DNA from: Oscillospiraceae bacterium
GTDB lineage: Bacteria; Bacillota; Clostridia; Oscillospirales; Acutalibacteraceae
Direction: 5' to 3'
Length of the DNA stretch: 64,000 nucleotides
Assembly (NCBI GenBank): GCA_031262985.1
Contig: JAISGQ010000005.1
Span: 19,866-83,865, forward strand
Part shown: piece by piece, positions 8,027-17,342 of the stretch
How the letters are laid out: each line of letters starts with the position of its first letter
How positions within the stretch are numbered: position 1 is the first letter of the stretch
Made by a program: the position numbers and the translations under genes
Notes under the pieces: generated by a model
The model's database searches: none
Told to the model about the DNA's origin: nothing
The model's input: the letters and a program-made list of their open reading frames with translations, nothing else

Positions 8027-9058
8027 ATGCACTCACCTACAGAGAGAGAAACAATATTAACCGCCGCGACACCGCAGTCGATAGAGCTGGCAGGGCAGCT
8101 GCTCCGTGAAGGGCAGCTTGTCGGGTTGCCGACCGAAACAGTGTACGGACTAGCCGCTAACGCCCTTTTGCCCGAAGCGGTTACAGAAATATTCAAAGTG
8201 AAGGGGCGTCCTCAGGATAATCCCCTGATAGTGCATATAGCCGATGTAAACGACATCTACCTCCTCGTGGAGGACTTCCCCGAGAGTGCGAGAAAGCTCG
8301 CCGAACGCTTCTGGCCCGGTCCGCTCACTATAATAATGAGGAAGAGCGGCTTGATACCGTCGGAGGTCACCTGCGGTCAGAGTACCGTGGCAATCCGATT
8401 CCCTTCACACCCTACCGCTATAGCTGTGATTTCGGCGGCGGGAGTGCCGATAGCCGCTCCCAGCGCGAATATTTCGGGGAGACCAAGCCCTACGACCGCC
8501 GAACACGTAATGAGCGATATAGGCGGCAAAATCCCCCTCATCATAGACGGAGGGGCGTGCGATATAGGCGTTGAATCTACAGTAATTACAGTGGTAGGTG
8601 AAAAGCCCTGCCTGCTCCGTCCGGGAGCGGTGACAAAGCGACAGATTGAAGCCGTAATCGGGGAGATTGACCTGTCACCCGCCGTCCTCTCCGAGCTTGA
8701 GAGGGGAGAGGAGGCGCAGTCGCCCGGAATGAAGTACCGCCACTACTCACCCTCAGCAAAAGTCACGCTGGTGAGAGGCTCGCTCGCCGCCTTCTCTGAG
8801 TTTTTGGAGAGCAACGCGAGTGACGGCACATACGCCCTCGCCTTTGAGGGCGATGAGACACAACTCCCCGTGCCGTGCATTACATACGGGCGGGAGGGCG
8901 ACTTCTCCTCGCAGGCGCACGAGCTGTTCTCCGCGCTGAGAAAGGCGGACGAGCTTGACGCAAGGCGAATATTCGCTCGTTATCCCGAGGGAGGAGAGGG
9001 GCTTGCAGTACTCAACCGACTGCTTCGTTCTGCGGGGTTTGATGTGATTGAGCTTTAG
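8027..9058 (+). CDS. L-threonylcarbamoyladenylate synthase (Sua5/YwlC type)
   Basis: A 343-residue protein with the YrdC/TsaC domain (residues 20-210; LVGLPTETVYGLAANAL, KVKGRPQDNPLIVHI, WPGPLTIIM, APSANISGRPSPT) and the additional C-terminal Sua5 domain linked by SPGMKYRHYSP. It makes threonylcarbamoyl-AMP from Thr, bicarbonate and ATP for the t6A modification at tRNA position 37. ATG 8027 follows AAAGGA; the longer TTG start at 7997 has no such site. The stop is 72 bases before coaE. Confidence 0.95.
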   Translation: MHSPTERETILTAATPQSIELAGQLLREGQLVGLPTETVYGLAANALLPEAVTEIFKVKGRPQDNPLIVHIADVNDIYLLVEDFPESARKLAERFWPGPLTIIMRKSGLIPSEVTCGQSTVAIRFPSHPTAIAVISAAGVPIAAPSANISGRPSPTTAEHVMSDIGGKIPLIIDGGACDIGVESTVITVVGEKPCLLRPGAVTKRQIEAVIGEIDLSPAVLSELERGEEAQSPGMKYRHYSPSAKVTLVRGSLAAFSEFLESNASDGTYALAFEGDETQLPVPCITYGREGDFSSQAHELFSALRKADELDARRIFARYPEGGEGLAVLNRLLRSAGFDVIEL

Positions 9059-9130
9059 ATGGTGTCGATACCATCTGGGCGAAGTCGGGTAGGTGTGCAA
9101 AATCCTGCGAGAGGATAAGGAACGTGATTT

Positions 9131-9748
9131 ATGTCTACAATAGTGATAGGGATAACAGGTCCTACGGGAGCGGGGAAAAGCTCCCTGCGCGAGCTTTTTG
9201 AGAAGCGCGATTTTGTCTTTCTTGACGCTGATTTATATGCGAGGAGGATTACCGAACGCGGTTCATCTACGCTTACTGCGCTGGCTGATACCTTCGGCGC
9301 GGATATACTCGACCAATCAGGGAATCTTAATAGGAAGAAGCTGTCTGAGCGTGCCTTCTCCTCTAAGGAGAATACCGAGCGGCTCAACTCCATAACCCAT
9401 CCCGCTATAACCGCACTCATTTCCGAGGATTTAAACTCGGCGAGGAGCAGGGGGCAAAACGCGGTTATTGACGCTCCTCTCCTGTTTGAATCGGGAGCAT
9501 ATAAGCTGTGCGATGTAGTTATCGCCGTCACCGCGTCCTACGAGGACAGGCTGAAAAGGATAACAGAACGTGACCTTATCACGAAGGAACAGGCGGAAAT
9601 GCGGATGAACAGTCAGCACCAAAACGAATATTATGAGAGCCGCGCCGCATATACAATTTGTAACGAAGGCTCAACCGAACAGTTCCTCAGAGCTGTAGGT
9701 GAGTTGATTGACGGTGTTATAGAGAGGGAATCTTCCGCGAAAGGATAA
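9131..9748 (+). CDS. coaE: Dephospho-CoA kinase
   Basis: A 205-residue P-loop kinase: Walker A GPTGAGKSSL near residues 10-19, the family motif DADLYARRI, and the LID/substrate region LIDAPLLFESG. It phosphorylates dephospho-CoA at the 3' ribose hydroxyl, the last step of CoA synthesis. AGGA lies before the ATG. The lytic transglycosylase gene follows four bases after the stop, so the two are almost certainly co-transcribed. Confidence 0.95.
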   Translation: MSTIVIGITGPTGAGKSSLRELFEKRDFVFLDADLYARRITERGSSTLTALADTFGADILDQSGNLNRKKLSERAFSSKENTERLNSITHPAITALISEDLNSARSRGQNAVIDAPLLFESGAYKLCDVVIAVTASYEDRLKRITERDLITKEQAEMRMNSQHQNEYYESRAAYTICNEGSTEQFLRAVGELIDGVIERESSAKG

Positions 9749-9752
9749 TTAT

Positions 9753-10325
9753 ATGTTTGATTTGAGAAAATATAAAAAGGCAGTTATATTTTCCGTATGC
9801 GCCTTGCTCCTCCTCGCAGGCGGCTTTTTCGCATGGAAGAAATTGGAGAAATCGGTGTTCTATCCGAAGGAGTACAGCGAGTTTGTCGAACGCTATTGCA
9901 ATGAGTTTTCGGTGAACGAGCATTTGGTTTACGCCGTAATCAACACAGAGAGTGCGTTTGACCAAAACGCACAGTCGGATGTGGGCGCGAGAGGGCTTAT
10001 GCAAATTATGCCCGACACCTTCAAATGGCTTCAAACCAAGCTCAAAAATGAGGGAGGAAAGCTCCCCGCCGACGAACTTTACAACCCCGAAACCAATATA
10101 AAGTACGGCGTTTTCTTCCTCTCCATACTCATGGAGGCGTTTGAGGACGAGCGAATCGCCGTCACCGCCTACCACGCGGGAATGGGGCAGACGGAGAAGT
10201 GGCTGGGCGATGCGAGCGTATCTCCCGACGGCAAGTCGATAGAGAACATTCCCTCGCGGCACACGGGTCACTATGTGGATAAGGTAATGAGCCGAAAGGC
10301 GAAGTACGATAAATTGTACGGCTAA
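9753..10325 (+). CDS. Membrane-anchored SLT-type lytic transglycosylase
   Basis: A 190-residue protein with one membrane segment (residues 10-28) and an SLT goose-lysozyme-like domain. The catalytic glutamate is in AVINTESAFDQNAQS, followed by GARGLMQIMPDTFKWL and AYHAGMG. It cleaves peptidoglycan to 1,6-anhydro-muramyl products outside the membrane. It corresponds to the short YjbJ/YabK-like clostridial enzymes next to coaE. Confidence 0.92.
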   Translation: MFDLRKYKKAVIFSVCALLLLAGGFFAWKKLEKSVFYPKEYSEFVERYCNEFSVNEHLVYAVINTESAFDQNAQSDVGARGLMQIMPDTFKWLQTKLKNEGGKLPADELYNPETNIKYGVFFLSILMEAFEDERIAVTAYHAGMGQTEKWLGDASVSPDGKSIENIPSRHTGHYVDKVMSRKAKYDKLYG

Positions 10326-10364
10326 CAATACAGCCATATATACAAAAAAGGAAGGGGATTTTTA

Positions 10365-11765
10365 ATGGAAAAGACAGAAATTGAGGAGCTGAAAAAGAGC
10401 TTGTTTCTTGATCAAAAGGAAACTGCCGCAAAGGCATCGGAGGAGAACTTCGCCGCCGCAGATGAGTTTTGCAAGGGTTACAAGAAATTTCTAAACTCAG
10501 CGAAAACCGAGCGGGAGGCAGTCACTGAGGCTTTAAAGCAGGCGAAAAAAGCAGGCTTTAAGAAGTTTTCGAGGGAGGAGAAATATGCAGCGGGAGACAA
10601 GGTGTATTTCAACAACCGCGGCAAAGCTCTTTGTCTCGCGGTTATCGGAACTGAGAAGGTGGAGGCTGGTACGCGTCTCTCGATAGCACACGTTGATTCT
10701 CCGCGCCTTGATTTAAAGCCCAATCCGCTCTACGAAAACGACGGACTTGCCTACTTCAAGACGCACTACTACGGAGGAATCAAGAAGTATCAGTGGACCA
10801 CTATACCGCTCGCCCTCCACGGCAGAGTGTGCCTTAAAAACGGCAGATATGTGGACATCTGCGTGGGGGAGAAGGAAGATGAGCCGCGGTTCTGCATAAC
10901 CGACCTACTGCCGCATTTATCAGCGGAGCAAAGCTCGCGCAAGCTCTCCGAAGCCATAACGGGGGAGGGGCTTAACATCCTCATAGGTAGCCTACCTCTC
11001 GGCGGCGACAGTGGAGCGGATATGGTCAAGCTCAACATAATGAAGATACTCAACGACAGCTACGGCATAAAAGAGGAGGACTTCCTGTCCGCCGAATTAG
11101 AGGCAGTTCCTGCGGAGAAGGCGTATGACATAGGTTTCGACCGCTCCATGATAGGCGCGTATGGACACGACGACCGCGTGTGTGCATATCCCGCGCTAAG
11201 AGCGATTATTGAGATGGAGGAAGCACCGAAATACACCGCCGTGACCGTCCTGACTGACAAGGAGGAGACGGGAAGCGACGGCAACACAGGGCTTCAGTCG
11301 GCGTATATGAAGAATTTCATATGCGACCTCGCGAAAATGCAGGGAGGGAAGGGGCGAATCGCGCTCTCCAATTCCAAGTGCCTTTCCGCTGACGTGAACG
11401 CGGCTTACGACCCGAATTATCCGGAGGTCTACGAGAAGCGCAATTCGTGCGTGCTGGGCGGCGGCGTATGCATAACCAAGTACACAGGCGCGAGGGGTAA
11501 GGGCGGCACCTCCGATGCCTCCGCCGAATTTATGGCGGAGTGCCGCACGATATTCGACGAGAGCAATGTTCTGTGGCAGACGGGAGAGCTCGGCAAGGTG
11601 GACATCGGCGGCGGCGGAACAGTCGCTAAGTATGTCGCCAATCTCGACGCCGACGTGGTTGACGTGGGAGTACCCGTACTCTCTATGCACGCGCCGTTCG
11701 AGATTGTATCTAAGCTTGATGTTTACATGGCGTACCGCGCGTTCTCCGAATTTTTCAAAAAGTAG
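10365..11765 (+). CDS. M18 family metallo-aminopeptidase
   Basis: A 466-residue M18 (aspartyl aminopeptidase/ApeA) enzyme. Zinc-site motifs are visible: the first His in IAHVDSPRLDLKPNP, YGHDDRVCAYPAL, then TDKEETGSDGNTG with the catalytic Glu, and SMHAPFEIVS with the last His. Such enzymes form dodecameric tetrahedra and remove N-terminal residues from peptides in the cytosol. AAGGAAGGGG precedes the ATG. The 40-base gap from the transglycosylase suggests one transcript. Confidence 0.93.
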   Translation: MEKTEIEELKKSLFLDQKETAAKASEENFAAADEFCKGYKKFLNSAKTEREAVTEALKQAKKAGFKKFSREEKYAAGDKVYFNNRGKALCLAVIGTEKVEAGTRLSIAHVDSPRLDLKPNPLYENDGLAYFKTHYYGGIKKYQWTTIPLALHGRVCLKNGRYVDICVGEKEDEPRFCITDLLPHLSAEQSSRKLSEAITGEGLNILIGSLPLGGDSGADMVKLNIMKILNDSYGIKEEDFLSAELEAVPAEKAYDIGFDRSMIGAYGHDDRVCAYPALRAIIEMEEAPKYTAVTVLTDKEETGSDGNTGLQSAYMKNFICDLAKMQGGKGRIALSNSKCLSADVNAAYDPNYPEVYEKRNSCVLGGGVCITKYTGARGKGGTSDASAEFMAECRTIFDESNVLWQTGELGKVDIGGGGTVAKYVANLDADVVDVGVPVLSMHAPFEIVSKLDVYMAYRAFSEFFKK

Positions 11766-11783
11766 GGCGGCAGAGATAAGATT

Positions 11784-11814
11784 AGCCGACACTGCACAAA
11801 TTGCAGTGTCGGCT
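11784..11814. terminator. Hairpin after the M18 gene
   Basis: AGCCGACACTGC / GCAGTGTCGGCT, a perfect 12-bp stem with a seven-base loop, 18 bases after the stop codon. The T-tract is weak. Confidence 0.6.
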
Positions 11815-11920
11815 GAATGCTGATTTTGATTTCGGAGCAATATTAAAGACTTTATTTCGAAAACCTAGTTTGCGAAGTTCTTTCCATATTTACTCTATGG
11901 GATTCATCTTCGAATTATGA

Positions 11921-11966
11921 AATAAGGGTCTGTAGCAAACTTCGTTTTGCTACAGACCCTTATTTA
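11921..11966. terminator. Bidirectional terminator between M18 and rubredoxin genes
   Basis: AATAAGGGTCTGTAGCAAA pairs with TTTGCTACAGACCCTTATT; T-rich sequence on both sides. It lies eight bases past the minus-strand rubredoxin gene. The 100 bases before it hold only a weak imperfect inverted repeat. Confidence 0.8.
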
Positions 11967-11973
11967 TTCTAAC

Positions 11974-12621
11974 TTACTGTACCTTCTCAAACGCATCCGC
12001 GCCTGCTCCGCACACAGGGCAAATGTAGTCGTCGGTCAACTCGCCCTCCAGAATATAGCCGCAGATTGTGCAGCGGTACTGTACTGTCTCTTTAGTCTCA
12101 CTCATGTTCGATTCACCTCCCTCAGCGATATATGTAGGAGCAGCCTTCGGGGCTTTTCCTTTGATTACCGTGTGGTAGTAGCTGTAGGTCATAGGAGCGG
12201 TGTTTTCTCCCGCTATCGTATTCTCCACAGACGCCATTATTACACAGTGAGTTCCCATGTCGGTAACTGATACTACCTTGCAGATAAGCGCACCGCAGGT
12301 ATCCTCAAGAAGAACAGGCAAGCCGTACTCCACCTTGTGCTTGAAGGAGGAGAACTTGTCGGTGTCCGCACTGCTCGAGAAGCCAAACTTGCCGATAACC
12401 TGAGGGTCGGTTTGCTCGGAGAGGATGGAGATTGAAAACTCCCCGCTCTTTTCGATAGCCGAAAAGGTGTAGTTGTTCTTATTGAGGCTGATTGCTATTG
12501 TCGCAGGCTCGGAGGTAATCTGCACGGAGGTGTTGATTATACAGCCTACATTCCGCTCGTTCTCCCTTGCGCCGACTACATACATACCGTAGGTTAGGTA
12601 TCTGAAAACATTCATATCCAT
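11974..12621 (-). CDS. High-molecular-weight rubredoxin (flavin reductase-rubredoxin fusion)
   Basis: A 215-residue protein with two domains: an N-terminal FMN-binding flavin reductase-like split barrel (residues 1-150) and a C-terminal rubredoxin with YRCTICGYI and YICPVCGAG, whose four cysteines bind one iron. This is the Hrb arrangement known from Moorella, where it passes electrons from NAD(P)H-linked partners to flavodiiron proteins that reduce oxygen or NO. The ATG at 12621 has AAAGGAG about 10 bases upstream. No flavodiiron gene is in the window. It has its own promoter. Confidence 0.9.
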   Translation of the reverse strand: MDMNVFRYLTYGMYVVGARENERNVGCIINTSVQITSEPATIAISLNKNNYTFSAIEKSGEFSISILSEQTDPQVIGKFGFSSSADTDKFSSFKHKVEYGLPVLLEDTCGALICKVVSVTDMGTHCVIMASVENTIAGENTAPMTYSYYHTVIKGKAPKAAPTYIAEGGESNMSETKETVQYRCTICGYILEGELTDDYICPVCGAGADAFEKVQ

Positions 12622-12662
12622 GGCGAGAATCTCCTTTTGTTGGAAGTAATTTAACTATATCA

Positions 12663-12691
12663 AGTATATAAATTAATGCCGGTAAAGTCAA
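12663..12691 (-). promoter_or_regulatory. Sigma-A promoter of the rubredoxin gene
   Basis: On the minus strand TTGACT (12691-12686), 17 bases, TATACT (12668-12663), about 42 bases before the start codon. Confidence 0.7.
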
Positions 12692-12874
12692 TATAAATTT
12701 GAGCAAAGGAGCGATAACCTCCTGATATTCGCCCGAAAATACTGTGCGCGATAAAATTATAAAAAACTGTAGATTTATGGTATATTTTTATGTTATACTT
12801 GTGCAGTACTTGTACGGCAAAATGTACAAAGGGAAAAATCATTGAAATTTTACTTTTAAATAGTGAGGGATATT

Positions 12875-14182
12875 GTGAGCAAGCTTAATAATTTTTCAAA
12901 AATAACTTCCGATACCATAGCCGAGGCGATAGGGCAGTTCGGCTCTCCGTTCTACCTCTACGACGAGCATTTGCTCAAGGAGAAGTGCCGCGAGGTTCTC
13001 TCCATGCCAAACGCCTACGGACTTAATGTCCGTTTCGCGATGAAGGCAAATTCGGGTAGGAGTGTGCTGAAAATAGTAGACGAGTGCGGTCTGATGATAG
13101 ACGCAAGTTCTCTCAATGAGGCGAAGAGAGCCAACCTCGCCGGTATAGATTACTCAAAAATCACGCTTACCACACAGGAAGTCCCCGAGGGGGAGGAGCG
13201 CAAGGACCTTGAGGAGATGATGCTCCGCGGACTTAAATACAACGTATGCTCCATGCGTCAGCTCGCGCTTGCCGCGCCGTTCGCGAGGGAGAATAAAATT
13301 AACCTCTCCATCCGAGTGCATCCGGGAGTGGGCGGCGGCGAGTCTGCAAGCAGAAACACGGGAGACGACTACTCCTGCTTCGGCATACACAGGACGGACT
13401 TTCAGGCGGCTGTGGATTTTGCCAAGGACAGCAAAATCAAGTTCGACAAGGTTCATGTGCATATCGGCTCGGGTGCTGACCCCATAATGTGGCAGAATAA
13501 TATTGATTTGGAGCTTGATATAATCGAGCGGTACTTCCCCGATGCAGAAACCGTCTGCTTCGGCGGCGGGCTGAAGGAGGCGAGACTGCCGGGCGAAAAG
13601 TGTGCAGATGTCACTGCTCTCGGCGAGTACGCAAAGCTCAGAATAACGGAATTTTACGAGAAAACAGGCAGAAAGCTGAAGATGGAAATTGAGCCGGGTA
13701 CTTATGTCGCGGCGAATTTCGGCTACGCGGTAACTAAGATTATCGACAAGAAGCGAACGGGGGAGAACGGTCTCAACTTCTTCATCACCGACGGCGGTAT
13801 GGAGATTAACGCCCGCCCGATAATGTACGGCTCAAGCCACCCGTTCTACATCATCTCCGCAGACGGCAAGCTGCTCTATTCCGATTGGCTCAAGGAGTAC
13901 GAGGAGTGCGACTACGAGGCTGTAGTCGTGGGCAGGTGCTGTGAGAGCGGCGACTCCCAGTGCCTCGACGCCGAGGGTCGCAGCTTTGCGCGCAAGATGT
14001 CCGACGCGAGCATAGGCGACATTATGGTAATCGGAGGCACGGGTGCGTACTGCTCCTCCATGACGCCGTTTAACTACAACTCCCACACTCAGATTCCTGA
14101 GGTTCTCGCGACAGAGAGCGGAGAACTCAGGGTGATTAGGAAACGCCAGACACTCCTGCAAATACTGGAAAACGAGGCGTGA
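12875..14182 (+). CDS. lysA: Diaminopimelate decarboxylase-like PLP enzyme
   Basis: A 435-residue fold-type III PLP decarboxylase. The PLP lysine is in RFAMKANS (about residue 55), with VHVHIGSG, the glycine loop CFGGGLKEA, MEIEPGTYV and the active-site CCESGDSQ. The last motif and GAYCSSM are typical of LysA, which decarboxylates meso-diaminopimelate to lysine. The HIGSG reading (usually HIGSQ) is divergent, so a related substrate is possible. GTG 12875 is chosen because GAGGGA is five bases upstream; the GTG at 12863 would include that site. Confidence 0.82.
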   Translation: MSKLNNFSKITSDTIAEAIGQFGSPFYLYDEHLLKEKCREVLSMPNAYGLNVRFAMKANSGRSVLKIVDECGLMIDASSLNEAKRANLAGIDYSKITLTTQEVPEGEERKDLEEMMLRGLKYNVCSMRQLALAAPFARENKINLSIRVHPGVGGGESASRNTGDDYSCFGIHRTDFQAAVDFAKDSKIKFDKVHVHIGSGADPIMWQNNIDLELDIIERYFPDAETVCFGGGLKEARLPGEKCADVTALGEYAKLRITEFYEKTGRKLKMEIEPGTYVAANFGYAVTKIIDKKRTGENGLNFFITDGGMEINARPIMYGSSHPFYIISADGKLLYSDWLKEYEECDYEAVVVGRCCESGDSQCLDAEGRSFARKMSDASIGDIMVIGGTGAYCSSMTPFNYNSHTQIPEVLATESGELRVIRKRQTLLQILENEA

Positions 14183-14204
14183 GGAGTGCAATAGGAGGGA
14201 TATT

Positions 14205-14630
14205 ATGTTTGTGAGAAAATTATTGCCCATAATCGTAATTGTGTTTATTCTGTTCTCCGTTACAGGATGCAGGGAGCAACCATATCCCTTCAAAGGACCG
14301 ATTAGTGAAATTGAGAGCATAGAAATTGTTTCGGCAGAGAGCAGTCTTGAATATACGGTTATAAAAACTCTTTCCGAAACAGAAAAAGAGGCTTTTCTCG
14401 GGCAGTTTAAAAGGCTGATATTTCGCAGTTATGTCGGAGACCCGCCGGGGCTTTACGGGATTGCTGTGAAAATCACATATAAGAACGGTCTTTACGAAAT
14501 GGTTTCTTATTTTGCGGCTGAGTATGTAAAGAATGGTGTGATACAATATCGTTGGCTGAGCTGTGATGAAAATACGTATAACAATCTCCTTGACAAATTT
14601 CTTGAAGGAGTTACACTCCCATCGGAATAA
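14205..14630 (+). CDS. Small lipoprotein of unknown function
   Basis: A 141-residue protein with a lipoprotein signal: KLLPIIVIVFILF followed by the lipobox VTGC, giving Cys at about residue 22. The mature part is beta-rich without a motif I recognise. AGGAGGG lies just before the ATG. It begins 22 bases after lysA and could be co-transcribed, but a functional link is not evident. Expected location is the outer face of the membrane. Confidence 0.75.
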   Translation: MFVRKLLPIIVIVFILFSVTGCREQPYPFKGPISEIESIEIVSAESSLEYTVIKTLSETEKEAFLGQFKRLIFRSYVGDPPGLYGIAVKITYKNGLYEMVSYFAAEYVKNGVIQYRWLSCDENTYNNLLDKFLEGVTLPSE

Positions 14631-14697
14631 TAGCTGTTTGCGGTTCACATGATAGATGACAACGTGAAGGCTACCAATCGCAGAGGTGAGAAGCAGT

Positions 14698-15111
14698 ATG
14701 TACTTTAACAAAATTATCCCCGAGCTTTCGGTTACCGATTTGGAGAAAAGCATAGAGTTTTACACGCTAATCGGATTTAAAACAGAATACGAGAGGAAGG
14801 AGAACAAGTTTGTTTTTCTTTCTCTCGGAGAAATACAGTTCATGCTGCAGGCTGTTGAATGCAATCAAAAATGGGCTGTAGGCGAGCTGGAGTACCCATT
14901 CGGAAGAGGTATAAATTTTCAGCTCGAAGTTCCCGACCTTTATAAAATATACAATAGTCTTAAAGAAGTAAATTATAAAATAGCCTTTGAAATAGAGGAA
15001 AACTGGTATAAAAAAGATGATAAGCTCCTCGGGAACAGGGAGTTTTTAGTAAAAGACCCCGACGGTTATCTCCTGAGAATAAGCGAGGACATCGGAGAAA
15101 AGGAACTATAG
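14698..15111 (+). CDS. VOC/glyoxalase superfamily protein
   Basis: A 137-residue protein with the paired beta-alpha-beta-beta-beta modules of the VOC fold: IIPELSVTDLEKSIEFYTLIGF at the N-terminus and FLVKDPDGYLLRISEDIG at the C-terminus. Members include bleomycin-binding proteins and glyoxalases. The metal residues are only partly recognisable (the final Glu position is Ile-Ser-Glu), so the activity is open. ATG 14698 is preferred to the earlier frame start because of AGAGGTGAGAAG upstream. Confidence 0.78.
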   Translation: MYFNKIIPELSVTDLEKSIEFYTLIGFKTEYERKENKFVFLSLGEIQFMLQAVECNQKWAVGELEYPFGRGINFQLEVPDLYKIYNSLKEVNYKIAFEIEENWYKKDDKLLGNREFLVKDPDGYLLRISEDIGEKEL

Positions 15112-15151
15112 TTAATTATTGCTCGAAAACATACATCTCGGAGGAAAAGCT

Positions 15152-15526
15152 ATGACAAATGTGTTTTATTACAGGGATATAGTATCTATTGATAAAGACG
15201 GCATTTGGTTTGCTCCTCCTTACAAAACCGAGACTTTTGTCAGCTTTTCGGAGTGTGTGAAGAATTTCGCGAAAGAGTGGTCAGCGGAAACGGGACGGAA
15301 TATTGACGAAACTGCAATAACGTGCATAGGAACACGCGATCACTCAAGGGGATACTTTAATTTATTTTCATCACCCGAAACGATTATTGTTACATTATCA
15401 GCGGATGATCTCAATTTCTTTTTATTAAACAGACTTATGGGAGGAAAGCGTCTTCAAGAAAATCAGTTTAGGGCTTTGCAGGCTAAAATTTTAGAAGTCG
15501 GCTACAGCACTCTTGATTTGACTTAA
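15152..15526 (+). CDS. Hypothetical protein, 124 residues
   Basis: Starts with MTNVFYYRDIVSIDKDGIWF. No known domain, signal peptide or membrane segment is evident; the C-terminal half is helical. GGAGG is seven bases before ATG 15152. It is ten bases upstream of the next gene, also unknown, so the two probably form a pair. Confidence 0.65.
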   Translation: MTNVFYYRDIVSIDKDGIWFAPPYKTETFVSFSECVKNFAKEWSAETGRNIDETAITCIGTRDHSRGYFNLFSSPETIIVTLSADDLNFFLLNRLMGGKRLQENQFRALQAKILEVGYSTLDLT

Positions 15527-15535
15527 AATATCAAT

Positions 15536-16033
15536 ATGAAAATAAGTATGATGAAATTTTATAAAGGCGACGTTATTCTCTTTTTGGTAACGGCATTTTT
15601 GATTAATGTCGGAGCGGTTTTATTTGTTTTAAATTTTCATATGGATAGTTATGCCTGTATTTTCCTTGCTATGGGTTTTTTACTAAGTCTTTTGATTGCG
15701 CTGTTGCCCCTTATAACCTACCGTCAGTGGACATACGCGATGTTTGGCGAGGGCAGGTGTACTTCCTACACTGTTTTCAACAAGAAACTTTGTGAAATTG
15801 ACACTTCAAAAAGCGTATACTATGAGTTTTTCGATGTGCATTTCAGAGGAATACCGCCAGTACGGTTCGCTGCAATTTCAAATGAGCCGTTCAGTGTGAA
15901 TCCTCGGGGAAAAAGCATATTCGCTTCTGCAAAATTTTACGGCACATACGACCGCTCGAAAATAGTCATTTTCATCTATGACAAGCAGTCGCGTAATTTG
16001 GTCGATTTGGATAATTGGATTATGACAGATTGA
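15536..16033 (+). CDS. Hypothetical two-TM protein
   Basis: A 165-residue protein with two membrane segments (about residues 12-32 and 40-62) and a C-terminal domain of about 100 residues without recognised motifs. It resembles DUF3592-like envelope proteins in layout only. Starts nine bases after the previous stop. Confidence 0.65.
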   Translation: MKISMMKFYKGDVILFLVTAFLINVGAVLFVLNFHMDSYACIFLAMGFLLSLLIALLPLITYRQWTYAMFGEGRCTSYTVFNKKLCEIDTSKSVYYEFFDVHFRGIPPVRFAAISNEPFSVNPRGKSIFASAKFYGTYDRSKIVIFIYDKQSRNLVDLDNWIMTD

Positions 16034-16107
16034 CCGCCTTTGACATCCGCAAATAATCGCCCGCCGAAAAATCTGCGGCGAATCCTCCGCTTATTGGTTG
16101 AGGAGGA

Positions 16108-16137
16108 GAAAAAAGAGGAGGAGGCATGACACCTCCT
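16108..16137. terminator. Hairpin between convergent genes
   Basis: GAGGAGG-catgaca-CCTCCTC, preceded by AAAAAAGA. It sits between the plus-strand membrane protein and the minus-strand flavodoxin-like gene. The same GGAGGTGTCATGCCTCC core returns at 20683-20707. Confidence 0.5.
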
Positions 16138-16161
16138 CCCCGCAGAACCTAAAGCAGCCAC

Positions 16162-16875
16162 CTAAACTGAATTATCCTTGCCCTTAAGCCACCCCTGCTC
16201 AATCCAGTGACGATTGTCTGCGCCGGGGGTGGTTTCTTTTTTGAGTACTCCCTTGTGCATCTGTTTAGAGATGAAAAACAGAACGCGGACTTTAAGCGAT
16301 TTTCGTGCGGGCTTTATGCTGCGAAAGCCCTTTGCGAACCGCTTTGTTTTCCTGATGATTCGGGACTTAAGCCTGCCCGAAAGCTCATCCCAAATGACGC
16401 CCTCCATCAGTCCGAAGCCGAACCGCTTTATGCTCGGCACTCCCATCCACGAAAGACTTGTGACAATATCCTTTTGCGCCGCTGCGTTGGGCGCGCCTAC
16501 GCTTTGAGTTAGGATTACGGCGCGTTTCGTGAACATTGCTGGGTCGGGGCGGTGAACCATCCAGTGACAGCCGAAGTGGTCGAGAAGTGCTTTGACCTGC
16601 CCCGGAACGCGCATTACATAGACGGGCGCGGCGAACACAATCAAGTCCGCGCCGAGCATTGCGTTCCATATCGGCATTACGCTATCGGAGTGCGGACAGC
16701 GGCTTTCGCTCTCGAAAAAGCACAGCTTACAGCCTACGCAAAAGTGCGGCATATCGCGGGGCAGAGTGAACTCGGTCACTTCAAACGCGCCGCCAAGCCC
16801 CTGCAAAAACGCCTCCTTCATGTGGTAGGTACACCCTTTGACCTCTGTGCCTGTGATGATTACTGCTTGTTTCAT
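16162..16875 (-). CDS. Flavodoxin-fold NAD(P)H/FMN oxidoreductase
   Basis: A 237-residue protein with the NADPH-dependent FMN reductase fold: AVIITGTEVKGCTYHMKEAF for FMN phosphate binding, then CVGCKLCFFES and ADLIVFAAPVYVMRVPGQVKALLDHF. The two cysteine pairs near residues 47-62 (CVGCKLC ... C) are usual for the iron-sulfur-flavoprotein-like subgroup. The basic C-terminus is longer than in the minimal fold. ATG 16875 follows AGAGGAG; the longer frame overlaps the upstream gene. Confidence 0.83.
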   Translation of the reverse strand: MKQAVIITGTEVKGCTYHMKEAFLQGLGGAFEVTEFTLPRDMPHFCVGCKLCFFESESRCPHSDSVMPIWNAMLGADLIVFAAPVYVMRVPGQVKALLDHFGCHWMVHRPDPAMFTKRAVILTQSVGAPNAAAQKDIVTSLSWMGVPSIKRFGFGLMEGVIWDELSGRLKSRIIRKTKRFAKGFRSIKPARKSLKVRVLFFISKQMHKGVLKKETTPGADNRHWIEQGWLKGKDNSV

Positions 16876-16877
16876 TT

Positions 16878-17342
16878 TTACTCCTCTTTCTTCCCGCAAT
16901 CGCTGCACACAGCGTAGTGCATATTGATGATACCGCCGCAATGCTTGCAGGTGTATCGCTCCTTCTGCTTTGCCAAAAACGCCGTTATATCCCGCGCCGC
17001 CTCACGTCCATTTTCCTCCAAGTCTATTTTCTGTATGGATTTATAGCGTCTATGTAGCGGCTTTAGCATCCGGCAGGGGAAATCTTCACATTCGGCGCAG
17101 AATGTCACGCCACGCTCCTGTACGCAACTCCTGATTTCACAGCGCTTGCAGCTATCGCGGGTAATTTGCTCCTCCGGCGCACGGCAACCGTGGCACGGCT
17201 CTTTTCGCTTGGGAAACCGCGCGTAACAAGCAAAGCAGGACACCCCGCATGGGGCGACCATGCTTTTATCTACGATGCCGGGCATTTTCACAATGTTCTG
17301 TTCCCACTTTCGTTTTTTATTTGGTCTTGCAGCCACTCTCAC
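16878..17342 (-). CDS. DUF3795 cysteine-rich protein
   Basis: A 154-residue protein with the DUF3795 pattern (MVAPCGVSCFACYARF, CHGCRA, CKRCEIRSC, FCAECEDFPC) and an extra C-terminal zinc ribbon (CKHCGG ... CSDCGKK). At least 14 cysteines suggest several metal sites. Function is unknown. The GTG at 17342 overlaps the stop of the nitroreductase gene (GTGA), with GTGGAG upstream, so translation is coupled. An internal ATG at 17285 is an alternative. Confidence 0.78.
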   Translation of the reverse strand: MRVAARPNKKRKWEQNIVKMPGIVDKSMVAPCGVSCFACYARFPKRKEPCHGCRAPEEQITRDSCKRCEIRSCVQERGVTFCAECEDFPCRMLKPLHRRYKSIQKIDLEENGREAARDITAFLAKQKERYTCKHCGGIINMHYAVCSDCGKKEE